Source of the DNA: Thalassocella blandensis
GTDB taxonomy: Bacteria; Pseudomonadota; Gammaproteobacteria; Pseudomonadales; Cellvibrionaceae
DNA: 64,000 nucleotides
NCBI GenBank assembly: GCA_902141825.1
Contig: CABFPG010000004.1
Location: 124,001 to 188,000 of the forward strand
Direction: 5' to 3'
Each line of letters starts with the position of its first letter. Position 1 is the first letter of the stretch. Below the pieces are notes generated by a model. It did not search any database. It saw only the letters and a program-made list of their open reading frames with translations, and was not told the DNA's origin. Below are positions 19,305 through 28,148 of this stretch, piece after piece. Made by a program: the position numbers and the translations under genes.

Positions 19305-19891
19305 AAGCAGATGTTTAAACATTTTATCGCCAACGGCTCCATTGGAATACTCCTCGGCTTTGCCTTGTATGTGTTAATCGATCCTCTCCAGCTTTCCTTT
19401 CAAAGAGCCGTGTTGGAGGCTTTTAATTTGAATCCGGCAACACAAGGTAAGCAGCTGTATATTGAAAGTTCGATGATTGCAGTTAAACCGGTTGCTATTT
19501 AATGATACAGCTTGTCAATGTTATTGCTGATTTTACATCCACATTCCGTACTCCCCACTATTCGCAGGCAATAATCAAATACGGCTTTCGCGGCTGGCAA
19601 CTTTGAGCGCTTTGCGAGCAAAGTAAAATTGAGTGAAGAATCAAGTGAGCCTCTTTTATTTACCCTAAGAAGCTGGCAATTGGATATAAAATGCCCCATA
19701 TTTATTCTTACGGTAATCAGATATAACACCCAGCTTTTGACTTCCCTCAATCCACTTTTTAATAAATCCCGATTAATTCGTTCAATTCTCACTCAAAGAT
19801 TCACATGTAAAGCATTTTTTCGCTGTATTTTTCACATTTATCATGCGATTTTTTTCATTGATCTCAAGTGAAATGCGGTATCATGGCGGCA

Positions 19892-20389
19892 ATGAACAAG
19901 AGCTCATTTATCAAGACAATGTTCGTCAAATACCAGTCAGATCTTAAGCGATTTGTAACGCTTAAGTTCGGCGATGTTGATGAAGCCGAAGATATTGTTC
20001 AGGACGCATTTCATAATTTTCTCCGCACCGATACTCCAGAAACGCTGGAGAACCCACGAGCGTATTTATACCAGACCGCACATAACCTTGCGCTCAATCG
20101 TATTCGTAAACGTAAACACCACGAAAGCTACATTGCGATTGACCACAATGAAGAGGAATCCAGATCTCCCGAGCGCATCACTGCCGGCGAAAAAGATCTG
20201 CTTAGCGTACAGCGCTCACTAACCAATCTCCCTCCCAAGTGTCATAAAGCGTTTGTCATGAGTCGCGTGGACGGTAAGTCCTATCATGACATCGCTGACG
20301 AGTTAGGCGTCTCAGTGAGTTCGGTGGAAAAATATATGATGCGGGCAATGAATTTTTTACGAGAAAATTTTGATGAAACTGCTGAGTAG
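19892..20389 (+). CDS. ECF-type RNA polymerase sigma factor (FecI-like)
   Basis: 165 residues from ATG 19892. In-frame starts at 19868 (GTG) and 19883 (ATG) are also possible, since no start has a clear ribosome site. Region 2 is visible as AEDIVQDAFHNFLR and ENPRAYLYQTAHNLALNRIRKRK; region 4 as LPPKCHKAFVMSRVDGKSYHDIADELGVSVSSVEKYMMRA (split over about residues 112–155). This pattern is typical of FecI-like iron-starvation or polymer-uptake sigma factors. The FecR-type regulator follows 58 nt downstream. Classical systems also have a TonB-dependent receptor next in line; none is present here, so the signal source lies elsewhere or differs. Confidence 0.92.
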   Translation: MNKSSFIKTMFVKYQSDLKRFVTLKFGDVDEAEDIVQDAFHNFLRTDTPETLENPRAYLYQTAHNLALNRIRKRKHHESYIAIDHNEEESRSPERITAGEKDLLSVQRSLTNLPPKCHKAFVMSRVDGKSYHDIADELGVSVSSVEKYMMRAMNFLRENFDETAE

Positions 20390-20447
20390 AGTGTTTCAAA
20401 AGTAACGAGTTAAAAAACAACCAACTCAAGAGTATACAAATTAACCC

Positions 20448-21497
20448 ATGTTAAGTGACGCGCAAAAACAAGTAATTGACCAAGCTGCCATGCAATGGCT
20501 GGTCAAACTGGAGTCTCCAGATCTGACAGAAGATCAGGAGCAGGCGTTCATGGCATGGCTCGATGAATCTCCGCTGCACCAGGCCGCTTATATAAAAGCA
20601 GAAGACATCTGGCAACGCGGTGAAGCATTGAGCAAAATATCACCCCAAAATGCAAGCTCTGAAGAAGCGAGCGCACCACCAAAGCCCTCTTCAGGTCAGG
20701 TAATCCAAGGAAACTTCCCACTCTACAAAAAAGTAACGTATTTAGCGGCCGCTGCTTGCGTATGTGCATTTATGGTACTGGGATTTCAGTTTTATTCCAC
20801 TTCGGAAACCTTCGAAGCTCAATATGTAACAGCTGTTGGCGAACAACGCACAATAACGCTCCCCGACGGGTCTCAATTACTGCTCAACACCGATACAGAC
20901 ATCGCAGTAAAACTTGTAGCGCACAATCGTGTTGTGACTTTACACCGCGGTGAAGTATTTTTTGAAGTGAGTCGTGACACGCAACGGCCCTTTGACGTGA
21001 TGACATCCGCTGGCCAAGTGCGGGTATTAGGAACCAAATTCAGCGTATTTAACAATCCCGGGGCGACTACAGTGACGGTACTCGAGGGTGCGGTTGGACT
21101 GGACGGCAATGTGCCCGCAACCGCCCCGCAACAATCAAAGAGCGAAGCTGCGGGAGGCTTCAGTGCCGATGTCACGCTTAGAGCAAATGAGCAGCTGACC
21201 CTCGAGGAAGCCGCTGATAAAGCTTCTCCTCGTAAAGTGGATGCACAAAATCAGTTAGAGTGGCGCTCCCAGCACGTTGTTTTTCGTGGAGAGCGATTAG
21301 AGGAGGTTGTCAAAAGCCTTAATCGCTACTTCACACATCAACTTCGTATAGCCGATCCAGAGTTAGCAGATTTGCAAGTAATTGCAGTTGTTCAGGTAAA
21401 AGATTTTAATAAGGCTCTATTAACTTTGGAGCAGTCTCTCAACTTGCGCTCGGAGCGTAAAGATACGAGTAACGAAGTTTACCTGTTTGCAAAGTAA
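20448..21497 (+). CDS. FecR-family anti-sigma/sigma regulator
   Basis: 349 residues. The N-terminal DUF4880-type cytoplasmic domain (AAMQWLVKLESPDLTEDQEQAFMAWL in two parts, residues about 13–40; SPLHQAAY) should bind the ECF factor encoded upstream. A single membrane helix follows (about 96–117, LAAAACVCAFMVLGFQF). The periplasmic FecR domain (about 125–220) contains GEQRTITLPDGSQLLLN and the typical RGEVFFEVSRD. The C-terminal part resembles the secretin/TonB short-N-terminal-like region that contacts a receptor. It probably transmits a periplasmic signal to the sigma factor by regulated proteolysis, as known for FecR; this is family knowledge. No receptor gene follows within the next 2 kb. 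Confidence 0.92.
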   Translation: MLSDAQKQVIDQAAMQWLVKLESPDLTEDQEQAFMAWLDESPLHQAAYIKAEDIWQRGEALSKISPQNASSEEASAPPKPSSGQVIQGNFPLYKKVTYLAAAACVCAFMVLGFQFYSTSETFEAQYVTAVGEQRTITLPDGSQLLLNTDTDIAVKLVAHNRVVTLHRGEVFFEVSRDTQRPFDVMTSAGQVRVLGTKFSVFNNPGATTVTVLEGAVGLDGNVPATAPQQSKSEAAGGFSADVTLRANEQLTLEEAADKASPRKVDAQNQLEWRSQHVVFRGERLEEVVKSLNRYFTHQLRIADPELADLQVIAVVQVKDFNKALLTLEQSLNLRSERKDTSNEVYLFAK

Positions 21498-21910
21498 TAC
21501 CTAAAAAGAAGTCAAACACCGCTTCCACTATCCCCCACGTTTCTCGCTTTTCCCAACTCGATCCGCATTGAATTATTCAGTTTTTAAGCCGGCGTTTTTT
21601 AGCTTTTTTTCATATTTGTCACTTATTATTTCGTTCTGTATTTTTTTAAAGAAAAGTGAACAGTTTCTCACTTTAAACACTGACAATTTCCTACAAAACA
21701 CCTGCGTCATGTCTCATGGCGATTTTGACGATAAAAACCCACAATTACATCACACAAACAAAAAACACGGACGAACTTTTTTTAGCTGCCATGCTCAAAT
21801 GGAAAGTTTCTTCAATATCACTGAGCGTTTTTTAAATCGGATTTTTGATACTAATAACCACTAAATTCATACAGCAAAACGTCAAACACTGACAACTAGA
21901 GGATTGCGAC
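21498..21910. other. 410-bp non-coding stretch
   Basis: AT-rich, with many T-runs. The open frame at 21568–21864 is T/F-rich and looks random. It holds the ribosome site AGAGGA just before the gene at 21911. I see no terminator or repeat. Confidence 0.5.
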
Positions 21911-22372
21911 ATGAACCACTGTATTCTGGCAATGAAGGAAAATAACGATTATTTAAGTGTACTGTGTATTTACGAAGGGCACATCTCGACCATGCTTCAA
22001 CAACATTACAACAGTGAAGATAAGGCTCGCTCACTGGTTGAACTGGGCGACATCAATAGCATTCAGGAAGATGAAGTGAATGCCTTTCATCGGGACTGGG
22101 GGATTTCATGGCGCTACACCAAACCACAGCACTATTCTGACAAATCATCCTTACTGCAATATTGTGAAGCTACAGGTTTAGATTTGATGTTTTTGTTTGA
22201 TGGCCAAAAATGGGAAAAAGTCGAGTTTGAACAAAACTTTGAAATCAGCGATTTCGAATTGAGTGATGATATGACGATGGCAAGTGGCAATGATATTGAT
22301 TTTGATATTGATATTGAGCATCACTTTGAAATTGAAAGCATGAGTCAGTTTCATCGCACCGGCACCCACTGA
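21911..22372 (+). CDS. Small acidic protein of unknown role, resembling phage-associated hypothetical proteins
   Basis: 153 residues, with AGAGGA 7 nt before the ATG. The first 60 residues follow a pattern I recall from small hypothetical proteins common in tailed phages: a start of the type CxIAxx, a Y-x-G-H or Y-D-G-Y block (here YEGHISTMLQQHY), then a Lys-Ala/Val-xx-Leu-x-Glu-Leu-Gly-Asp-Ile block (KARSLVELGDINSI) and an x-H-R-D-x-G stretch (AFHRDWGISW). The C-terminal third is very acidic with a (D-I-D-F) repeat, DIDFDIDIE. No enzyme motif is visible. No other phage genes lie nearby, so it may be a domesticated or free-standing gene. Function unknown. Confidence 0.65.
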   Translation: MNHCILAMKENNDYLSVLCIYEGHISTMLQQHYNSEDKARSLVELGDINSIQEDEVNAFHRDWGISWRYTKPQHYSDKSSLLQYCEATGLDLMFLFDGQKWEKVEFEQNFEISDFELSDDMTMASGNDIDFDIDIEHHFEIESMSQFHRTGTH

Positions 22373-22412
22373 CAAACGTCAATGCATGACGTAGTTTTTC
22401 AGAAAAACAGCT

Positions 22413-22441
22413 AAAGCGAGTTGCTTGCATGGGCTCGCTTT
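22413..22441 (-). terminator. Terminator between convergent genes
   Basis: A perfect 8-bp stem AAAGCGAG/CTCGCTTT with a 13-nt loop. On the minus strand it is followed after 5 nt by TTTTT, so it probably ends the flagellar transcript after the gene at 22588; it may also slow plus-strand transcripts. Confidence 0.65.
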
Positions 22442-22530
22442 GACTTATCCAGATTCAGAAAATGTCATCCTGGTCCAAAAAGAGCCCAATATGAGTCCAT
22501 ATGTAACTCCAATATGGCTCCAGCATAAGA

Positions 22531-22577
22531 CCAACATAGTAACCAACCAACATAGTAACTAACCAAAATACTAGAAC
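22531..22577. repeat. Tandem repeat, 16-bp unit, about 3 copies
   Basis: CCAACATAGTAACCAA, CCAACATAGTAACTAA and the diverged CCAAAATACTAGAACT follow one another. Related fragments (CCAATATGAGTCC, CCAATATGGCTCC) lie just before, from about 22486. Confidence 0.7.
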
Positions 22578-22587
22578 TCTCGCTTAG

Positions 22588-22965
22588 TTAATCTGCAATT
22601 TCGGAGAAAAACGCCTTGAGATCTGCCAGATTTTTTGGGTAATTTAAGGGGTTTGATTGTCTGTACGCATTGAAATTGTACCCACGTTCAATTAATGCCT
22701 GAATTTTCCGCCATTCTCGTTTATTGGATTGCTTCGGGGCTTTAAATGCTCGCCCCATAAATACAAGATCACCACGACACTCAGGACAGAGGTTTGATCC
22801 GATATCTTTACCGGGTACTTTGAATGACTTCCGGCAGGTAAAACACGCATGAGCTACCAGATATCGAGGTCCACGATGCGAGGGAGGCGGAATCGGTCGA
22901 TTAATGTTTCTTGTTCCTGAGGTTTTCCTCAACTCCATCCTTCGCAGCTTTTCGTGATTAACCAT
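22588..22965 (-). CDS. Small zinc-ribbon protein downstream of flhB
   Basis: 125 residues. Two C-x-x-C pairs, CFTCRKSFK and LCPECRGDL (about residues 42–66), form a probable zinc ribbon within a basic protein rich in Arg and Lys. The C-terminal half (REWRKIQALIERGYNF…) has a helical, basic look. It starts 39 nt after the flhB stop and is last in the flagellar gene run, so it is probably co-transcribed with flhB. I do not recognise a named family. Nucleic-acid or protein binding is plausible from the ribbon and charge, but no function is assigned. In pseudomonads flhB is usually followed by flhA; here it is not. Confidence 0.75.
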   Translation of the reverse strand: MVNHEKLRRMELRKTSGTRNINRPIPPPSHRGPRYLVAHACFTCRKSFKVPGKDIGSNLCPECRGDLVFMGRAFKAPKQSNKREWRKIQALIERGYNFNAYRQSNPLNYPKNLADLKAFFSEIAD

Positions 22966-23004
22966 CTCTGTTTGCCTTTCAAAAATCGAAACGAAATATC
23001 ACCA

Positions 23005-24138
23005 TCAATATTTTTTCATGTCTGGCGGTATTTCAAGATTACGTGGATAGTCAGGACGCTGCCCTCTGCCCTTTCTATATTCACGTAACTGGAACACATA
23101 TGCAAGCACCTGAGCTACCGCCACATATAACCCTTGAGGGACTTCATCATCCACTTCCGTGGTGTGATAAATGGCTCGCGCGAGCAAAGGCGCTTCGACG
23201 AATTCAATATTATTCAAGCGCGCAATCTCCCTGATCTTCATGGCCATGTTATCTACGCCTTTTGCCAGCAATATCGGAGTTGACATTGTCGCAGGATCAT
23301 ATTTCAACGCAATGGAGAAATGCGTTGGGTTGGTAATTACCACATCGGCTTGCGGTACATTCGCCATCATTCGTTTCTGCGCCATTTCTTGTTGCAGTTG
23401 ACGAATTCGTCCCTTAACTTCAGGTTTCCCCTCTGTATCTTTCATCTCGTCCTTGATGTCCTGGCGAGACATTTTTAGTTTTTTCGTATGCTCATGAATT
23501 TGAAATGGAATATCAATCGCCGCAATGATAATTGTCGAAGCAGCCAACACAACGGCTGTAGTGATACTCAGCTGCACAGAATGCACGATAGCACTTTCAA
23601 CACTTTCTGCTGCAAGCCCGAGCCACGCATCCTGCGTAAAACTCAACAGTACATATGCCACGGCAATAATTAACACAATCTTACCAATGGCTTTCACCAG
23701 TTCAACCAGAGATTTCACCGAAAACATTCGCTTTAAGCCGGACAGTGGGTTAATGCGATCCAGCTTGGGCGCAAGAGATTTTGCGCTGAACAGCCATCCA
23801 CCCAATGCAATAGGGCCAGCAATCGCGGCAACAAGCAAAATAGAAAAAAGCGGCAGCAGCGAAAACAAAGCATCGCCAAAGGAATTACCTAAATGCTTAA
23901 ACATTAAGGATGTGTCGAAAATTGATTCTCGATTCAAATCGAAATTAAATCGCATAACACTTATTAAGCGTTGCGCAATGAAAGCACCGAAAAACAACAG
24001 CCCGAGGCAACCGGCCAACACCACAGCCGTGGTCGTGAGTTCACGAGACCTGGGAATCTGCCCGTCCTCACGGGCCTTTTCCAAGCGTCTCGGGGTGGGT
24101 TCTTCTGTCTTCTCCTGGGAGCTGTCATCTTCTGCCAT
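23005..24138 (-). CDS. flhB: Flagellar export switch protein FlhB
   Basis: 377 residues, usual length. The N-terminus is hydrophilic (EEPTPRRLEKAREDGQIPRS), followed by four membrane helices (about 30–215). The cytoplasmic domain carries the self-cleavage site NPTH with Asn270-Pro271, as in other FlhB proteins. It sets export specificity, switching from rod/hook to filament substrates together with FliK. Its start lies 1 nt from the fliR stop, so the two are translationally linked. It ends the fliL–flhB run apart from the zinc-ribbon protein. Confidence 0.98.
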   Translation of the reverse strand: MAEDDSSQEKTEEPTPRRLEKAREDGQIPRSRELTTTAVVLAGCLGLLFFGAFIAQRLISVMRFNFDLNRESIFDTSLMFKHLGNSFGDALFSLLPLFSILLVAAIAGPIALGGWLFSAKSLAPKLDRINPLSGLKRMFSVKSLVELVKAIGKIVLIIAVAYVLLSFTQDAWLGLAAESVESAIVHSVQLSITTAVVLAASTIIIAAIDIPFQIHEHTKKLKMSRQDIKDEMKDTEGKPEVKGRIRQLQQEMAQKRMMANVPQADVVITNPTHFSIALKYDPATMSTPILLAKGVDNMAMKIREIARLNNIEFVEAPLLARAIYHTTEVDDEVPQGLYVAVAQVLAYVFQLREYRKGRGQRPDYPRNLEIPPDMKKY

Positions 24139-24139
24139 G

Positions 24140-24916
24140 CTATTCCAACCCTAACATTCCGGCGGCAACGGTAAAGCCGTGTTCCATAATGCTTTCAAAG
24201 GTCGGCAGAAAACTGGTTAAACTCAACCACACCAGAATTAAGCCAACAATCAAAGTAAACGGAAAACCGACCGCAAAAATATTGAGCTGCGGAGCGGCTC
24301 GACTCATAATACCGAAGGCAATATTGACAAATAACAAAGAGGTTAATACGGGCAAAGCGAAAACCAGGGCGGCAGAAAATAACCAGCTTCCCATCAGCGC
24401 AATTTCATAAAATAAATTTATATTGAGCTGCCACTCACCAGGTGGCAGGCTGTTAAAACTTCTCACTAAAAGCTCTAACAAAAGTATATGCCCATTTACC
24501 GAAACAAAAATCAAGGTTGTCAGCAGCAAAAAGAATTGCGATAAAGCCGTCGTTTGAACACCGTTCGTAGGGTCGTTCATGGAGGCAAACCCAAGTCCCA
24601 TTTTCATCGCCATAAACTGCCCACTTAATACAAACACCTGAAATACAATTTGCATGGTAAAACCGACCAGCAGTGCAATAGCCAGTTCCTGCGCGATGTA
24701 TACAAGTGAGGTAAGCGATAAAGCTGGCACCTGGGGCAATGCGGGCAACAAGGGAACAACCAGCAAGGTGGTTAAAAAGGCAAGCACTAGACGCAGGCGA
24801 GGAGACACCATGCGCGAACCGATCACCGGCATTACCATAAACATCATGGCAATCCTGCTGAACGGCAGAATGTATTGTTGTACAAAGCTACCAATCTCGA
24901 CATCGGTAAATAACAC
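24140..24916 (-). CDS. fliR: Flagellar export gate protein FliR
   Basis: 258 residues with about six hydrophobic helices and the family-typical stretches FSRIAMMFMVMPVIGSR and GFTMQIVFQVF. It is part of the FliPQR export gate in the inner membrane at the base of the flagellum. The gene follows fliQ by 10 nt and precedes flhB by 1 nt, the standard order. Confidence 0.97.
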   Translation of the reverse strand: MLFTDVEIGSFVQQYILPFSRIAMMFMVMPVIGSRMVSPRLRLVLAFLTTLLVVPLLPALPQVPALSLTSLVYIAQELAIALLVGFTMQIVFQVFVLSGQFMAMKMGLGFASMNDPTNGVQTTALSQFFLLLTTLIFVSVNGHILLLELLVRSFNSLPPGEWQLNINLFYEIALMGSWLFSAALVFALPVLTSLLFVNIAFGIMSRAAPQLNIFAVGFPFTLIVGLILVWLSLTSFLPTFESIMEHGFTVAAGMLGLE

Positions 24917-24926
24917 GTGCGCTACC

Positions 24927-25199
24927 CTAGTATCCGACTAGCTCTGGAACCTGCATCATTAAACCGGTGAACAAGTCGAGTATGTTCTGAAGCAGCCAGG
25001 GTCCGGTCACCATAATGGTCGCAAGCGTGATGATTAGGCGAGGCAAAAAACTGAGCGTTTGTTCATTGATTTGAGTCGCCGCTTGAAAGGTGCTGACCAG
25101 CAACCCCACCGCTAAACTCGGCCCAACTATCACCGCCACCATTAGCATCGTTAAATAAAAGGCATCTCCAAATAATTGCAAAGCGACTTCTGGCGTCAT
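24927..25199 (-). CDS. fliQ: Flagellar export gate protein FliQ
   Basis: 90 residues with two membrane helices and the conserved starts MTPEVALQLFGDA and AATQINEQTLSFLP. It is a small subunit of the FliPQR gate. The size and the position between fliP and fliR are standard. Confidence 0.97.
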   Translation of the reverse strand: MTPEVALQLFGDAFYLTMLMVAVIVGPSLAVGLLVSTFQAATQINEQTLSFLPRLIITLATIMVTGPWLLQNILDLFTGLMMQVPELVGY

Positions 25200-25217
25200 A
25201 TCGATTACCTATTTTGC

Positions 25218-26027
25218 CTAAATACCAAAACTTGCCGCGAGAGTGCCAATTATCAGAGCCCACCCGTCAACCAGAACGAACAGCATAATCTTAAAGGGTA
25301 ATGATATGATCAGCGGCGATAACATCATCATACCCATGGCCATCAATACACTGGCAACCACAATATCAATAACCAAAAATGGAATAAAAATCATAAACCC
25401 GATTTGAAATGCGGTTTTCAATTCCGATGTAACAAAGGCCGGCATAAGTACTTTGAACGGAATATCTTCTGGAGCACTGATAGCAGGAAGATCACCAATG
25501 CGATAAAACAAATCTATATCTGACTCCCGAGTATTACTAAGCATAAATTTGTGAAATGGCTTTTTCGTAGCCTCTATTGCATCCCGTGCCGATATTTGCT
25601 CATTTATATATGGCTGTAATGCATTCGTATTCACCTCTTCCAACACTGGGGACATGATAAAAAAAGATAAAAACAAAGCGAGTCCAATGAGTATTTGATT
25701 AGACGGCGACTGCTGCAAACCTAAGGCTTGCCGCAAAATGGAAAAAACTATGATTATTCGGGTGAATGAGGTTGCCATCATCAATATTGCCGGCAGAAAA
25801 GTCAGCGCCGTCATCAATATTAATATTTGGAGTGTGACGGTGTAATCCTGCGATCCGTCCGCATTGGTTTTTACGGTTAACGCGGGTAAACCTTCAATAG
25901 GTTTTATTCCCTGAATCGCCGATTGAGCGCCGACGCTTTCAGCCAAAGGCGTTGATGGATTCTGTGCAAATACACTTACACTGAAAACAAGAAAAGAAAA
26001 CAGCAAAAGAAGCTTTGACATAGACAT
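25218..26027 (-). CDS. fliP: Flagellar export gate protein FliP
   Basis: 269 residues from the ATG at 26027, which puts the cleavable signal peptide ([21 protein letters not shown]) at the start; an ATG seven codons upstream (26048) is also in frame. Family motifs are clear: [42 protein letters not shown] in parts, and [20 protein letters not shown]. It is the main ring subunit of the export gate. It ends 18 nt before fliQ. Confidence 0.97.
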   Translation of the reverse strand: MSMSKLLLLFSFLVFSVSVFAQNPSTPLAESVGAQSAIQGIKPIEGLPALTVKTNADGSQDYTVTLQILILMTALTFLPAILMMATSFTRIIIVFSILRQALGLQQSPSNQILIGLALFLSFFIMSPVLEEVNTNALQPYINEQISARDAIEATKKPFHKFMLSNTRESDIDLFYRIGDLPAISAPEDIPFKVLMPAFVTSELKTAFQIGFMIFIPFLVIDIVVASVLMAMGMMMLSPLIISLPFKIMLFVLVDGWALIIGTLAASFGI

Positions 26028-26060
26028 TAGATAATTTCGCTTGATCAAGCCAGTACGATG

Positions 26061-26573
26061 CTAGACTTTTCGTCCGGCACTGAAATTCAGCACATCTTTC
26101 AAATAACTGGAAAAGTCCTGTTTTATCGGGTTGTTCGATGACGACTCTGTCACGGAGACGACATTCACCAGCGAAGACACATTTTCCGTATTGGCCTTTA
26201 CCCCATCGGCTGCTTGCGAAACCTCGTCGTTAAACACATAAAGCTGACTGATACCACCGGGAGATACACCCAGTAATATTTTTTTATTCTCCACTTCTAA
26301 AAGCACCGCTTTTTCTCGTGTGCCCAGCGGCATGGCACTGATAATACGCATACCATTTTGCTGCATAAAATTTCCATGCGTGAACTTTTTTACGCACCAG
26401 GCCAGTCCATATATTACGGATGTGACAACTACCAGACCGAGCAGGGTTTTTCCAAGTGCCATATTGCCGGTTGAGATATTCGTTTTTTCTACCAGTTCCT
26501 CTGCACTTAGGACAAAATTAGTGCTCATGAGAAGCAATGCAGCCGTAAAGAGTTTGATTCGCATACCGTTCAC
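26061..26573 (-). CDS. fliO: Flagellar protein FliO
   Basis: 170 residues. A hydrophobic N-terminus (LFTAALLLMSTNFVLSA) is followed by a membrane helix (about 42–62, LGLVVVTSVIYGLAWCV) and a cytoplasmic domain with the FliO pattern MRIISAMPLGTREKAVLLEV. FliO assists FliP assembly. It lies 13 nt upstream of the longest fliP frame. The start could also be the Met four codons in. Confidence 0.92.
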   Translation of the reverse strand: MNGMRIKLFTAALLLMSTNFVLSAEELVEKTNISTGNMALGKTLLGLVVVTSVIYGLAWCVKKFTHGNFMQQNGMRIISAMPLGTREKAVLLEVENKKILLGVSPGGISQLYVFNDEVSQAADGVKANTENVSSLVNVVSVTESSSNNPIKQDFSSYLKDVLNFSAGRKV

Positions 26574-26635
26574 CTGTTTTCGCGTTTAAACCGTCAACAT
26601 TAGAAGCTCTACAATGTCCTGCAGAGTTGCCAGAT

Positions 26636-27049
26636 TTAACGCAACTTCTTAATTCGCTCGGATGGACTAATGACATCCGTCATACGAATACCAAATTTCT
26701 CATTCACCACGACAACTTCACCATGTGCAATCAATGTCCCGTTTACCAGAACATCCAGAGGTTCGCCCGCTAAACGATCCAGCTCAATGACGGAGCCCTG
26801 ATTTAGTTGCAGTAAATTTCGAATAGTAATGGAAGTACGCCCTACCTCCATGGAAATCGTGACGGGGATATCCAGAATAATATCCAGATCAGGATTCCCA
26901 CCAGGTTGACCACCGGGTGGCATATCAAACTCTTCGAAGCCGACCGGATCGGCATCGGGGCCACCCTCATCGGCGGCCTGCTCTTCCATTGCTGCAGCCC
27001 AGTCATCTGCCATGCTGCCTTGATCGACTTCGTTATCGTCATCACTCAC
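26636..27049 (-). CDS. fliN: Flagellar motor switch protein FliN
   Basis: 137 residues. An acidic, Gly/Pro-rich N-terminal extension (about 1–50) precedes the SpoA domain with DIPVTISMEVGRTSITIRNLL in parts and NGTLIAHGEVVVVNEKFGIR. It forms the C-ring with FliM and FliG. Its start overlaps the fliM stop by 4 nt (ATGA), indicating coupled translation. Confidence 0.97.
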   Translation of the reverse strand: MSDDDNEVDQGSMADDWAAAMEEQAADEGGPDADPVGFEEFDMPPGGQPGGNPDLDIILDIPVTISMEVGRTSITIRNLLQLNQGSVIELDRLAGEPLDVLVNGTLIAHGEVVVVNEKFGIRMTDVISPSERIKKLR

Positions 27050-28044
27050 TTCACACCACCTTCTTCGCTTTTCACTTTAACTTTTGAACGATCTATAAAA
27101 TCAGAAATTTTCAGGGCTAAATTATTATTGGATTGACCAACGGTTGCTTTGAATACTGGAACACCATTTGCCGTGACTATTTGAAAATCAGGCATGGTAA
27201 TCGGGATAATATCGCCATCGCGCAGATCTACAATTTCACGTAAGCTGATCTGTCTTTTGACGATATCGCATTCCAAGTCAATACAGGCTTCCATCACATC
27301 TTCTTTTAATGCATTGACCCAACGATCATCTCTTTCATCTGTGTCCGACTGTAATCCGGCATCCAGAACATCGCGAATTGGTTCCACCATGGAATATGGC
27401 ATTGTGATATGAAGTTCACCACCACCGCCGTCCAGCTCGACATGAAAAGTGCTAACCACTACAACTTCACTTGGGCTAACGATATTGGCCATTGATGGAT
27501 TCACTTCAGAATTCATGTATTCAAAGTCAATTTCCTTAACCGCTTTCCATGCTTCCCGTAAATCGACAAATACCTGATCCAGCACCATTTGCACCACACG
27601 CAATTCCGTTGGTGTAAATTCTCTACCTTCAATTTTTGCATGGCGACCGTCGCCACCAAAAAAATTATCCACCAGCTTGAATACTAATTTTGCGTCGAGA
27701 ATTATCAACGCTGTGCCACGCAATGGACGAAACTTCACCATGTTCAAACTGGTGGGAACGTAAAGCGTATGCACGTATTCGCCAAATTTTTGAATTTGGA
27801 TTCCACCTACCGACACGTCAGCAGTACGTCGCAATAAATTAAACATGCTGATGCGAGTATATCGGGCAAATCGTTCATTAATCATTTCCAGCGTCGGCAT
27901 TCGCCCACGCACAATACGATCTTGACTGGTCAGGTCGTAATTTCGGACCGACCCTTCCTCAACTTCACCTTCTGTATCGATGTCACCATCATCAACACCG
28001 TGAAGTAACGCATCAATTTCGTCTTGTGATAATAGATCCTGCAC
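27046..28044 (-). CDS. fliM: Flagellar motor switch protein FliM
   Basis: 332 residues. The N-terminal CheY-P-binding peptide MQDLLSQDEIDALLHG is intact, then the FliM middle domain (VGGIQIQKFGEYVHTL) and the C-terminal SpoA domain. CheY-P binding here controls rotation direction, so three CheY proteins in this window could in principle compete for it. It follows fliL and overlaps fliN by 4 nt. Confidence 0.98.
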   Translation of the reverse strand: MQDLLSQDEIDALLHGVDDGDIDTEGEVEEGSVRNYDLTSQDRIVRGRMPTLEMINERFARYTRISMFNLLRRTADVSVGGIQIQKFGEYVHTLYVPTSLNMVKFRPLRGTALIILDAKLVFKLVDNFFGGDGRHAKIEGREFTPTELRVVQMVLDQVFVDLREAWKAVKEIDFEYMNSEVNPSMANIVSPSEVVVVSTFHVELDGGGGELHITMPYSMVEPIRDVLDAGLQSDTDERDDRWVNALKEDVMEACIDLECDIVKRQISLREIVDLRDGDIIPITMPDFQIVTANGVPVFKATVGQSNNNLALKISDFIDRSKVKVKSEEGGVK

Positions 28045-28148
28045 CGATTTGCCTCTAACGTTTTATGCTAATACGGACTACTGTCTTGTTGTAAATTTGT
28101 AGCGTGAGTTGCTCCACTCAAAACCACTTACAAAGCGATCCAATTTAT

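Larger units (their letters stand above)
17799..19891. other. 2-kb stretch with no convincing gene
   Basis: It holds the promoter region of the propeller kinases (minus strand) and of the ECF sigma gene (plus strand), plus two tandem arrays listed separately. Open frames at 18635–18880 and 19499–19792 look random. A 63-codon plus-strand frame at 19311–19502 begins MFKHFIANGSIGILLGFALYVL and could encode a small membrane protein, but it has no good ribosome site and no family I recognise. Confidence 0.5.

Noticed and set aside
19311-19502. 63-residue possible membrane protein
   Set aside because: One hydrophobic helix is visible, but there is no ribosome site or recognisable family; kept only as a note in the intergenic entry.
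21568-21864. 98-codon frame after fecR
   Set aside because: Phe/Ser-rich translation of T-runs, no start signal, no family.
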